Positions 25,076-32,527 of a DNA stretch of 64,000 bases are shown one piece after another (within the stretch, counting starts at the first letter, position 1; every line of letters starts with the position of its first letter). Made by a program: the position numbers and the translations under genes. Under the pieces are notes generated by a model. That model was not told the origin of the DNA. It was given only the letters and a program-made list of their open reading frames with translations, and ran no database searches. The stretch is from contig NZ_JAESWC010000014.1 in the NCBI RefSeq assembly GCF_016765585.1, forward strand, positions 369,231 to 433,230. Reading direction: 5' to 3'. Source of the DNA: Clostridium rhizosphaerae. GTDB taxonomy: Bacteria > Bacillota > Clostridia > Clostridiales > Clostridiaceae.

Positions 25076-25636
25076 TTATACTGTGGAGTTTGAGGTATTT
25101 AGTTGAGCTCTGAAAAATTCTAAATCATTGTAGCTCATATTTGTCAGATATGTAATATCTTTTGCCATACCCTTCAAAATTTTATGAGCTTCACTATATG
25201 CGAGGTTAAAATCACTTTGTGTAATATCTCCACTTTCTAAAGCTTCTTTAAGTTCATCTTCATCAAATAAGACTACCTCACCTGATGGAAATACAACAAT
25301 ATCAAGGTATAAATCATCATAAAACGGCTGACCATTCTCATCGATAGAATTTTGTTTTGTTATATCAAAGTACCATTCAATTATATTATTTCTGTCATCA
25401 AACATAGTAGTAACTGACCAATTTTTACCGATTGGTAAGCGTAGTATCCACGAATAACCATCATCTACAAGGCAAAATTCCCTGCTGTCTAACTTACATA
25501 TAAGCTTTTCGTGAACTTTCTCAACAAATATCGCTGATGCATAGCCATTAAAGCATTCTTGATATGTATTAAATAGCACACATTTGCTTGTCTTTATTCT
25601 TTGCCATTGACTCTTTGCAATATATTTTCTTCTCAT
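25076..25636 (-). CDS. DUF402 family protein
   Basis: This 186-residue protein has the DUF402 fold: KCVLFNTYQECF, CLVDDGYSWILRLPIGKNWSVTTMFDDRNNIIEWYFDI, then FYDDLYLDIVVFPSGEVVLFDEDELKEAL. The Asp/Glu pairs that follow the central beta strands are the likely metal-binding acidic residues of the family (some members are nucleoside phosphohydrolases, as in FomD). It starts after GGGTGGTGG. It is the first (leftmost) of the minus-strand cargo genes and is followed by a cassette-like motif. Confidence 0.75.
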   Translation of the reverse strand: MRRKYIAKSQWQRIKTSKCVLFNTYQECFNGYASAIFVEKVHEKLICKLDSREFCLVDDGYSWILRLPIGKNWSVTTMFDDRNNIIEWYFDITKQNSIDENGQPFYDDLYLDIVVFPSGEVVLFDEDELKEALESGDITQSDFNLAYSEAHKILKGMAKDITYLTNMSYNDLEFFRAQLNTSNSTV

Positions 25637-25776
25637 GTTCCACCACCCATTATATAAATAATATATAGTTTACCATTATTTATCAAATTGTAGCAGTCAT
25701 AAAAAATACTTGATGCAACCTTAAAGAATATTGCGATACAAATTATCTAATTTAAACTACGTGTAAATGGTAAACA

Positions 25777-25806
25777 AAGTCCGTAACTGGAACTGTTACG
25801 GACCCT
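25777..25806 (-). terminator. Terminator between phosphotransferase and DUF402 genes
   Basis: GTCCGTAAC and GTTACGGAC form a nine-bp stem around a seven-base loop, directly after the phosphotransferase gene on the minus strand. Confidence 0.75.
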
Positions 25807-25818
25807 GCAAATAATTAA

Positions 25819-26808
25819 TTATAGTAATTTGGAATAATCAATTTCAATAAAGGGAATCCTGTTCTCTATTCGTTCTTTTCTTCCCTTCATAAAATTCATG
25901 CTCCATTCATCCAAATCATTTAAGTCTCTGCTTCTTACTATTGCAATATAAAGGATTATCTCTCTAAGCTTAACAAACAATGGTATCTGTTTTAGCCAAA
26001 AGGAATCTAGTGCTTTATTCTCACAATAGCCTTTTAAAAAGTGTGTGGCACTTAGTCTGGACCCCTCTATATCTAGCTCTCCTCTCCAGGTTAAGCTTTC
26101 ATAAAACAACTGGATTGCTATATCATTAATAAACCAGCAATAACTTGATTCATCAAAATCAAATATGGTAATTCTGTCTCCATCAACATGGTAATTGCAA
26201 GCTACCATATCTCCATGTATCAATCCATAGGAATCCATGCTTCTAGGTAATCTATTGATTTGCTCTATTAATTCATTTAATGCTTCAATGACTTTTGAAT
26301 GTCCCTTGGGCAAATACTCACCAGCCCTGGAGATGAAATTATTTTCATACCACTCAAACCTTCTGCAGTTGCTAACTGGTGTATAGTCCTGCGATAAGAT
26401 ATGCATTTTTGCAGTTAGTCTACCAAGTAATTCAACATTGTCAGTGCTCCAAGGATACTGCCCGATGCCTTTTCCAATTGCTTCTTCAAAAGCTACAACA
26501 AAAAAAGTATCATTTTCAGCTATAACTGTTTCTATGAGTAAATCATTCCTTGAAGTTACAGGATTTGCAACTAATATACCGTTGTTTGACAGGTATTCAA
26601 TCCACTCTATTTCTGCCTGAATAAGCTGTTTAGTTCTATGAGATTCATGAGTTATTCTAATGAATATTGTTCTGTCATGTATATAAGCTCTAAATACATA
26701 GTTTTGATGATTCCCCATCATAGTTATATCAGTATTTTTCGCACAGTACCTCTGGACTGATTCTGCAATTACTTCCTTTGTAAACTTATTTATAAATCTT
26801 TCTTCCAT
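25819..26808 (-). CDS. APH-family phosphotransferase
   Basis: This 329-residue enzyme has the aminoglycoside/choline kinase fold: N-terminal ATP site (NYVFRAYIHDRTIFIRITHES), catalytic loop LIHGDMVACNYHVDG, and DFG-like IFDFDESSYCWFINDIA. The length and sequence suggest a kinase of small alcohols (as in homoserine kinase type II or fructosamine kinases) rather than a dedicated antibiotic kinase, but I cannot separate these. SD GGAGG six bases upstream. Part of the minus-strand cargo array. Confidence 0.8.
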   Translation of the reverse strand: MEERFINKFTKEVIAESVQRYCAKNTDITMMGNHQNYVFRAYIHDRTIFIRITHESHRTKQLIQAEIEWIEYLSNNGILVANPVTSRNDLLIETVIAENDTFFVVAFEEAIGKGIGQYPWSTDNVELLGRLTAKMHILSQDYTPVSNCRRFEWYENNFISRAGEYLPKGHSKVIEALNELIEQINRLPRSMDSYGLIHGDMVACNYHVDGDRITIFDFDESSYCWFINDIAIQLFYESLTWRGELDIEGSRLSATHFLKGYCENKALDSFWLKQIPLFVKLREIILYIAIVRSRDLNDLDEWSMNFMKGRKERIENRIPFIEIDYSKLL

Positions 26809-26947
26809 TATTAACCTCCATTAATTTAATTTGGTTATATAATGGAATTTCTCACTTTTCTACAATACATATTAAATTGCTTTGTCATGTATTTCACCTC
26901 CTGTCAATAGCCTTTTCGTAGAATACTTTCTCTTCTGTTTGTCCACT

Positions 26948-27361
26948 TTATATATATCCCATTTTCTCATATAAATGCTGATTTCTAACACTAAAGGTTG
27001 ATGTACTTAATGACCATATTTTTATGTCTGGATGTAATTTTTCCATAAGCTCTAATGCTTGTGCTCCATACCCCCTATTGTGGTATTCTGGAGCAATGCA
27101 GAAATCCTGTAATTCAAAGTAATTAAGACGTTCATCGGTCTCGTGATCTAACCAAAATGTGCCTATTATTGTTCCATCCAACATTATTTTGTAAAGATGA
27201 AATCTATTCATGCACCAATTAATAAAATCAATATTTCCAACATATTTTAATTTTTCTCCTCTACCACCGCCAAATCTGATGTCCTCATCTGTATACGCAA
27301 GGCGTTTCACTTCAACAATTCTTTCTGCATCCTCAATGTTGACTCTTTCGAGATGAATCAT
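26948..27361 (-). CDS. GNAT acetyltransferase, 137 aa
   Basis: The protein has a GNAT core: IVEVKRLAYTDEDIRFGGG at the start, then FWLDHETDERLNYFELQDFCIAPEYHNRGYGAQALELME, in which CIAPEYHNRGYGA is the acetyl-CoA loop, and LSTSTFSVRNQHLYEKMGY. The substrate is unknown. The ATG at 27361 is preferred to the earlier Met because GGAGG lies seven bases upstream. One of four GNAT genes in the cargo array. Confidence 0.75.
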   Translation of the reverse strand: MIHLERVNIEDAERIVEVKRLAYTDEDIRFGGGRGEKLKYVGNIDFINWCMNRFHLYKIMLDGTIIGTFWLDHETDERLNYFELQDFCIAPEYHNRGYGAQALELMEKLHPDIKIWSLSTSTFSVRNQHLYEKMGYI

Positions 27362-27494
27362 ATAATTTCCTCCATCAAGCACAAATTAAATCTATCATAT
27401 AGCAAATGGGTAGTATTTACAATAAACAACAAAAATTTTCAACGCTATTTTTTATTAGCTTGATTCACATTTTAATGAGGGTATTCATATAAAC

Positions 27495-27983
27495 TTATCT
27501 AATATAGTTCTTAAGTATAAATAAAGCTTCTCCGTAATTATTATTCTCATACCCTCCAAGCCCACGTTCTGAAGTTATATCAAATCCTGCCTTTTTATAA
27601 ATATTTATAGCCTTATAACTCCACGTTTGAGTATGCAAATATACATCTTTATCCCCTTCGATTTCTCTTAAATTCATCATTGCTTTAAATACAATTGCTT
27701 TTCCTAATCCAAGACCTTGATATTGTGGTTTAACTGCCATCCAATGTATCCAAGGGTCTCGTTTTAGTTCTGTATAATTCCACCAACTTGTAATTGTTGC
27801 AACTTTAGTCCTTTTTTCATCCTCAAATTCACCAACATAAGTTTCAATTTCAGCCCAACTTTTCTCATCTCCTAATTTAAAAAAACTAAAAGTAAATCCA
27901 GGTGGAAGTGATGGATTAGAAATTACTGTACCTATTTTTCTTTTCATAAGCACGTCGTAATACTGTATAGATTTATCGAGCAT
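27495..27983 (-). CDS. GNAT acetyltransferase, 162 aa
   Basis: The protein carries a full GNAT fold: MKRKIGTVISNPSLPPGFTF at the start, WAEIETYVGEFEDE, WIHWMAVKPQYQGLGLGKAIVFKAMM (acetyl-CoA loop QYQGLGLGKA) and YLHTQTWSYKAINIYKKAGFDI. The family includes acetyltransferases of peptides and small amines. ATG at 27983 has GGAGG five bases upstream; the in-frame Met at 28028 has no site. The C-terminal (GGYENNNYGEALFILKNYIR) is usual. Confidence 0.75.
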   Translation of the reverse strand: MLDKSIQYYDVLMKRKIGTVISNPSLPPGFTFSFFKLGDEKSWAEIETYVGEFEDEKRTKVATITSWWNYTELKRDPWIHWMAVKPQYQGLGLGKAIVFKAMMNLREIEGDKDVYLHTQTWSYKAINIYKKAGFDITSERGLGGYENNNYGEALFILKNYIR

Positions 27984-28073
27984 AAAACCCTCCAAATGCC
28001 TTTTAAATAGCGCCTTATTAACGAACAATATTTTACTAATGTGAATTAACTCAACTTCACATGGACTTTATTT

Positions 28074-28889
28074 TTATTTGTTTAAACCTATTTCATAAAG
28101 ACCACCGCATTCCCTGTATCCCACTTTCTTATAAGCCTTATTTGAAGCTGGATATGTATTATCAGTATAAACTACAGGAATTCTTCCTTCATTTAAAAGC
28201 ATTTTTGATAGTTCATACATTAGCATACCTGCATATCCTTTATTTCTATATTTTGGTGCTGTATATACTCTGTTTATTCTGGCTTGTTCTTGTGAACGAT
28301 GAGCAACAAATGCTATTGAAGTAATATCGCCATCACTATTTTTCCACACATATAAATTACCACTTTCAATTAATGATTTCGAATTATTCGATTGTTCTTC
28401 CTTTGATGTATTAATGTTATTCATTTCTTTTAAGTCATCTGCTCTATACCCAGCAATTATATCTATATCACTCAAGTCTGCTTGTTGCATAAATCCATCA
28501 ATATCTTTAGGTTGTATAGGCTCAACACAGTGGTAAGTCATCATATCTGTAATAATACAACTATCTTTTCCTATCTTATCCTTTATTACTTTTTTTATAA
28601 TATCACACATAACAGGTTTAATAACAAAAGTTATGTTTGTATTGATTTCAAATTCATTATAAATACATTCATATAACATTTGAGAATTATCCTTTGTTAT
28701 TGTATAATCTGTCCAAATCCATACTGCTGTATCAGGGCTTGACCGACAAATTATAATATGACTATTATCAGAGTACAATTCTAGATGCTCACTTTCTAAT
28801 ATTAGGCTCAAAATATTAAATTGAACTGAATCCTCCTTGTAAATATCGCAGTTTATACTTTTTAACAGTTTTAATTCCTTATACTCCAT
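28074..28889 (-). CDS. Two-domain GNAT acetyltransferase, 271 aa
   Basis: The C-terminal half is a recognisable GNAT domain: VAHRSQEQARINRVYTAPKYRNKGYAGMLMYEL, where APKYRNKGYA is the acetyl-CoA loop, and TDNTYPASNKAYKKVGYREC. The N-terminal half (1-130) looks like a decayed or divergent GNAT-like domain, as in the FR47/GNAT tandem proteins. GGAGGGGG before the ATG makes the start clear. Substrate unknown; one of the cargo genes. Confidence 0.75.
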   Translation of the reverse strand: MEYKELKLLKSINCDIYKEDSVQFNILSLILESEHLELYSDNSHIIICRSSPDTAVWIWTDYTITKDNSQMLYECIYNEFEINTNITFVIKPVMCDIIKKVIKDKIGKDSCIITDMMTYHCVEPIQPKDIDGFMQQADLSDIDIIAGYRADDLKEMNNINTSKEEQSNNSKSLIESGNLYVWKNSDGDITSIAFVAHRSQEQARINRVYTAPKYRNKGYAGMLMYELSKMLLNEGRIPVVYTDNTYPASNKAYKKVGYRECGGLYEIGLNK

Positions 28890-28942
28890 TTATATCCCCC
28901 TCCACCAAATTTTCATTTTTCTTTAAGTCATAATAAAATACC

Positions 28943-29002
28943 ATTAATCATTTATCGTATTTGAATGATTGGAGAACCATATAAAAATTGTGTATTTGAA
29001 TT
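28943..29002 (-). repeat. Cassette boundary repeat, copy 1
   Basis: About 55 bp, with TATATGGTT, CAAATACGATAAATGA and TAATGGTA on the minus strand. It matches 31725-31790 over most of its length. It lies just downstream of the PH-domain gene. Confidence 0.55.
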
Positions 29003-29037
29003 GACTAAACTTTGAGTCCAGCCATTTAAAATAAATA

Positions 29038-29472
29038 CTATTTTTTGATTTTTGACCTGATATTGTTATATAGCTCTTCTGTCTTATTCTTTTCTTTTCT
29101 ATTTATAATTACATACTGGTAGTCTACATTTTTTGTTGTTATATAAATAAAAGGGCCTTTATCAGAAACTACAAAAACTTTTAGTTTATTCATATTTGGT
29201 GAGCTGAAATTACCTATAAAGGCAGTACCAAAAAGATCGATTCCATTAACTTTTCTTAAACCTTCCGGAAGAGTATCCTCTAATTTAATATCCTGTATAT
29301 CCTCATATTTTAAATCTAAGTTATACATACCTGAAACCTTTATACCTTCAGCTTCAACCTTTGGTACAGCAGTCTTTATACTATATAAAACCACAACTGC
29401 TATTACAATAATTAACAATGCCGATAATAAATATTTAAGATAATTATCAAAAAACTCTCTGTTAATCTTCAT
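29038..29472 (-). CDS. Membrane-anchored PH-domain protein
   Basis: This 144-residue protein has one N-terminal span (KYLLSALLIIVIAVVVLYSI, residues 12-32) and a C-terminal domain of about 95 residues (KYEDIQDIKLEDTLPEGLRKVNG, GTAFIGNF, LKVFVVSDKGPFIYITTKN) that resembles bacterial PH-like domains such as bPH_6. The PH-like domain would lie outside the membrane. The ATG at 29472 has AAAGG before it. Function unknown. Confidence 0.65.
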   Translation of the reverse strand: MKINREFFDNYLKYLLSALLIIVIAVVVLYSIKTAVPKVEAEGIKVSGMYNLDLKYEDIQDIKLEDTLPEGLRKVNGIDLFGTAFIGNFSSPNMNKLKVFVVSDKGPFIYITTKNVDYQYVIINRKEKNKTEELYNNIRSKIKK

Positions 29473-29557
29473 AATAATTTTCCTTTTATAATTCACAATA
29501 TTTTACCTTTGTGTAATATCCTACGAGAAAGCAATTAACATATGATAACCTAACTAA

Positions 29558-29794
29558 TTATAATTTGTTATTTCTTGACTTTATATGTTGCCTTAAAGAA
29601 TAAATAACCAAACCTATAAAATAGGATATTAATAGTATCAAAATATCTGGGATAATGATATTAAATAAAACCGTATTAAAACCGTAATATCTCATGAAAT
29701 AGAACTTATAAAATGAGTAAATAATACAAATAGACATTCCTAGGATAAGGTCCCCAAATATAAAAGCAAACTTTGTCTTTTCACTTGTCTTCAT
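29558..29794 (-). CDS. Small membrane protein, 78 aa
   Basis: The protein has two transmembrane segments (about residues 8-27 and 44-64), a basic C-terminus (LRQHIKSRNNKL), and no recognisable domain. ATG at 29794 follows GGGGG by eight bases; the frame is open six codons further. One of the small cargo genes. Confidence 0.55.
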   Translation of the reverse strand: MKTSEKTKFAFIFGDLILGMSICIIYSFYKFYFMRYYGFNTVLFNIIIPDILILLISYFIGLVIYSLRQHIKSRNNKL

Positions 29795-29812
29795 TATAAA
29801 TCCCCCAATCAA

Positions 29813-29856
29813 TTCGTGATATTTTACAGTTGAGACGCTATATAAGAAGATTGTTC
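29813..29856 (-). repeat. Cassette boundary motif
   Basis: Minus strand: CAATCTTCTTATATAGCG followed by CAACTGTAAAATATCACGAATT. The 13-mer AATCTTCTTATAT is shared with other cargo boundaries, and the second half resembles GTAAAATATTGTG found before other cargo genes. Confidence 0.55.
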
Positions 29857-29888
29857 ATTATAAGTTGCTTAAAACAACCAATTAAAAA

Positions 29889-30404
29889 TTATTCTAAATC
29901 AAGTCTGTATGTGTACTCGTCATATATAATATCAGTACCACTTTTTTTAAAAACACCTTCTTTTTCAACATAAAAGTTAAGTTTTTTCAATACAGCATTT
30001 GAACCAATATTTTCTTTCGCAACAGGAGCGGTTATTTTTCTTCCACCGTTAGTATGACAAAAATCAATTAATGATTTTATCATTTCTGTAGCATATCCTT
30101 GACGCCAATAATTTTTATGAATAGCGTAGCCTAAATCCCAATGCTTTTTATCTTCACTTGGAACAGCACTACATGTTCCAATATAATTACCAGTTTCCTT
30201 TAAAATTGCAACAAAGTAATAACACCCATCATAATTTTCTACATTCTCTTTCCACTCTAAATAGGTATCATTTGCTTTTTCACGAGGTGGGTCTGATAAA
30301 TATTTCCCCATTTCATTATCCAGCCATATATCCAAACAAAAATCAGTATCCTCTTTCATAGTTTTTTTAATGATTAATCTATCTGTTTCTAAATTTCTTA
30401 TCAC
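29889..30404 (-). CDS. RimJ/RimL-type GNAT acetyltransferase
   Basis: This 171-residue protein starts ETDRLIIKKTMKEDTDFCLDIW as in RimJ/RimL enzymes, which acetylate N-terminal or side-chain amines. GTCSAVPSEDKKHWDLGYAIHKNYWRQGYATEMIKSLI is the acetyl-CoA site, and VAKENIGSNAVLKKLNFY the usual end. The start is GTG with GGGGGC upstream. Its boundary motif lies just downstream. Confidence 0.75.
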   Translation of the reverse strand: MIRNLETDRLIIKKTMKEDTDFCLDIWLDNEMGKYLSDPPREKANDTYLEWKENVENYDGCYYFVAILKETGNYIGTCSAVPSEDKKHWDLGYAIHKNYWRQGYATEMIKSLIDFCHTNGGRKITAPVAKENIGSNAVLKKLNFYVEKEGVFKKSGTDIIYDEYTYRLDLE

Positions 30405-30447
30405 TATAACTAATGCCCCCTGTTATTACACTAATGCACAATATTTT

Positions 30448-30490
30448 ACAAAGAGCCACTAACCTATAACTATAATTAGTGACTCTTTTA
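30448..30490 (-). terminator. Terminator hairpin
   Basis: AAAGAGCCACTAA and TTAGTGACTCTTTT pair with one mismatch; it sits before the RimJ/L-type gene and after the LURP-one gene. Confidence 0.6.
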
Positions 30491-30520
30491 GAAAAATAGT
30501 TTTTAGCTTAATTTTATTTT

Positions 30521-31000
30521 TTAGTCCTTCTTATCATAAAGCACTTGATCAATTACAATTACCAAAGCCAGCATAAAAGCTTGATTTTCAGTATCATCAA
30601 TATCTACACCATAGCTGTCAGAAAAAGAGAACCAAGCTTTACTGACACTAGCGACTGGTCTGCCATTCTTTAATATCTGAAATTCGTGTGAAAATATGTC
30701 TCCGTCTACAGTATAGTTTCCCATAGAACTATCTATTATAAAACTGGGCCTGAAAAAGCTTAATTCCTTTTTCACGGAAGCTGCATGACCACCCTCTAGA
30801 TCAATATTATAAGTTGGAAAGAAGTGAAATAATTCCTGTTCGATATAGACAAGTTCTTTTCCTGCCAAATCATATATCCTCAGCTTATTTCCAAGAGAAA
30901 AAACTTTTCCTTGCACTTCATAGCGATCATTATCATACTCATCCCTAATAGTGAAGCTGTCACCGAGACTAAAAATTCTCTGTCTTACTTTATACCTCAT
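30521..31000 (-). CDS. LURP-one-related (scramblase-like) protein
   Basis: This 159-residue protein has the LURP-one/Tubby C-terminal type fold: YKVRQRIFSLGDSFTIRDEY, YEVQGKVFSLGNKLRIYDLAGKELVYIEQELF, YTVDGDIFSHEFQILKNGRPVASVSKAWFSF and then a C-terminal hydrophobic helix, all characteristic of this family of unknown function in Firmicutes. ATG at 31000 has GGGGTGA before it. The frame is open 13 codons further. No membrane span other than the buried helix. Confidence 0.8.
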   Translation of the reverse strand: MRYKVRQRIFSLGDSFTIRDEYDNDRYEVQGKVFSLGNKLRIYDLAGKELVYIEQELFHFFPTYNIDLEGGHAASVKKELSFFRPSFIIDSSMGNYTVDGDIFSHEFQILKNGRPVASVSKAWFSFSDSYGVDIDDTENQAFMLALVIVIDQVLYDKKD

Positions 31001-31151
31001 ATTCGTCACCCCATAAACTAACTTAAAACTCTTTTTCAATTTACACTGCTTATACTTTTATCTCATAAAATATAATTTTCAATAAATCTTTTACTAAAGT
31101 GAATTGCAATAGATTAAAATTGTTTATCAATATAATATATTACTCGTAGTT

Positions 31152-31340
31152 CTAATCCTTGCTACCTTTGGTAACTTTCTTGTGATTAATGTAAGCATTA
31201 ATAAACATAAGAATGCTCGTAATTACATTTAGAATAAGCGCTAAATATGATTTATTAGTTTTTAAATTAATTACAGAGGATATTAAAAAACATATTCCAG
31301 CAAATAACCACAGATTTCGCGTTAATTTATACTTATTCAT
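31152..31340 (-). CDS. Small membrane protein, 62 aa
   Basis: Two hydrophobic spans (residues 8-24 and 30-48) and a charged C-terminus (KKVTKGSKD). The ATG at 31340 with GGAGG ten bases upstream is preferred to the long open frame (31152-31577), which overlaps the zinc-ribbon gene. Function unknown. Confidence 0.6.
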   Translation of the reverse strand: MNKYKLTRNLWLFAGICFLISSVINLKTNKSYLALILNVITSILMFINAYINHKKVTKGSKD

Positions 31341-31388
31341 AAAGTTTTTCCTCCAATAAATTTTGCTGCACAATAAATTACTCTTGCG

Positions 31389-31411
31389 TCGCAAGATAAG
31401 AAGATTCTGAA
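31389..31411 (-). repeat. Cassette boundary motif
   Basis: AGAATCTTCTTATCTTGCG on the minus strand, followed by CGCAAG, which forms a CTTGCG/CGCAAG stem. It lies 27 bp downstream of the zinc-ribbon gene. Confidence 0.5.
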
Positions 31412-31437
31412 CTTGTTTAAATTTCATAATTCCTGTG

Positions 31438-31638
31438 TTACTTATTTTCATCAACTTTAAATATATCTGGCTTTTCAGCGTAAAGTTCAATATATCCACA
31501 TGTAGCACACACATAACAATGTATATTACTCCACTTTGCAGATATTTTGCCTGTTTTCTTAAAAATTCCGATACCACCAGCCGCTCCTACTTCAGCCCTG
31601 CCCATAGGTAATTTACATTTAGGGCATTTATACATCAT
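31438..31638 (-). CDS. Zinc-ribbon protein, 66 aa
   Basis: MMYKCPKCKLPMG opens with a CxxC pair, and HCYVCATCGYIELYAEKP carries another CxxC pair (VCATC), forming a typical zinc-ribbon. Such small proteins are common in Firmicutes and bind nucleic acid or protein. The start is set by GGGAGG six bases upstream; an open upstream extension is unlikely. Confidence 0.65.
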   Translation of the reverse strand: MMYKCPKCKLPMGRAEVGAAGGIGIFKKTGKISAKWSNIHCYVCATCGYIELYAEKPDIFKVDENK

Positions 31639-31724
31639 CTGATTCCTCCCATCTAATATAATCTTATTAGGACGGTATATCTTTACTGTTGCAGAGAACT
31701 CCACAATATTTTCACTTCATAGTT

Positions 31725-31790
31725 CACCATACTTTACCATTATTCATTTATTGCATTTGCATCATTAGTCAACCATATAAAAATATTGTG
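31725..31790 (-). repeat. Cassette boundary repeat, copy 2
   Basis: Contains TATATGGTTGACTAATGATG and TAATGGTAAAGTATGG; about 80% identical over 50 bp to 28943-29002. It lies just after the 53-residue membrane protein. Confidence 0.55.
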
Positions 31791-31796
31791 TCCTAA

Positions 31797-31958
31797 CTAT
31801 TTTTTAAAGAGCCTTGATAATACAGCATCTCCAACAGCCAATATAATTGCACAAACCACTAAAAATAACCATCCGTAGTTTTGCTTGTATGTTGTTGCTA
31901 TAACGGTAATTAAGAAGTACCAAAGCAGTTTTAAGCATATATAATAAAACTTTTTCAT
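31797..31958 (-). CDS. Small membrane protein, 53 aa
   Basis: This gene is too short to have been obvious. Two hydrophobic stretches (YICLKLLWYFLITVIA and GWLFLVVCAIILAVGDAVLS) and a basic tail (RLFKK) suggest a two-helix membrane hairpin. ATG at 31958 has GAGGTG seven bases upstream. Family unknown. It lies between conserved boundary repeats, like the other cargo genes. Confidence 0.55.
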   Translation of the reverse strand: MKKFYYICLKLLWYFLITVIATTYKQNYGWLFLVVCAIILAVGDAVLSRLFKK

Positions 31959-32027
31959 TGTTTACACCTCGTTGCGTATCTATTTCGCCCTTTTTTTACT
32001 ATGATTCCCTAATCTATGTATTGAACT

Positions 32028-32060
32028 AGCGAATCATATAAGAAGATTCTGATACAGTTA
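32028..32060 (-). repeat. Cassette boundary motif with inverted arms
   Basis: Minus strand: GAATC-TTCTTATAT-GATTC, extended by imperfect outer arms. It lies about 10 bp after the stop of the secreted protein gene. Confidence 0.55.
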
Positions 32061-32070
32061 CAAGCAAGTA

Positions 32071-32346
32071 TTATCCTCTTCCTGTACCACTAACATTAAT
32101 GACCCATATTCCAAGTATACCCCGTTGAACTGAATAACCCCAGTGATCTTCATATATTTCTGGATTTTTGCAGTAATATATTTGTCCATATATTTTATCT
32201 ACAGAACCTTTGTATATGGTGGTTTGTATACCCTTGATAGGATGACCAGAGAATATTATACTAGTGCGAATAGCATTTTCAGGTGTGCTATGACCCCAAT
32301 ATATCAGCCCCAATATAAGAATAAAAGCACATATTATTTTTTTCAT
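32071..32346 (-). CDS. Small secreted protein, 91 aa
   Basis: The N-terminus MKKIICAFILILGLIYWGHS is a signal peptide or single membrane anchor. The mature part has Tyr-rich stretches and a Gly-rich end. I do not recognise it. GGGGG before the ATG at 32346 supports the start. Last (rightmost) of the cargo genes, just after the polymerase 3' flank. Confidence 0.55.
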   Translation of the reverse strand: MKKIICAFILILGLIYWGHSTPENAIRTSIIFSGHPIKGIQTTIYKGSVDKIYGQIYYCKNPEIYEDHWGYSVQRGILGIWVINVSGTGRG

Positions 32347-32527
32347 AAATTTATCTAAATCCCCCTTTCTTGCTTCGCAATAGGTTACAATTCCGAATTA
32401 AATTCTAACTAAATTGTACCATATACTTGAAGCAATTACACTAATATACTTATCATTGGATTTAGAATCATATTTTTCAACACCGTATTATTCACTTTTC
32501 AAAGATCATTTTTTTGTTATTAATACT

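Noticed and set aside
31152..31577. Long minus frame of 141 codons before the 62-aa protein
   Set aside because: It overlaps the zinc-ribbon gene. The true start is at 31340 behind GGAGG; the rest reads as a shadow.
25023..32060. Classical integron
   Set aside because: No IntI-type integrase, and the boundary motif lacks the GTTRRRY/RYYYAAC attC core. Only the architecture is similar, so it is reported as cassette-like.
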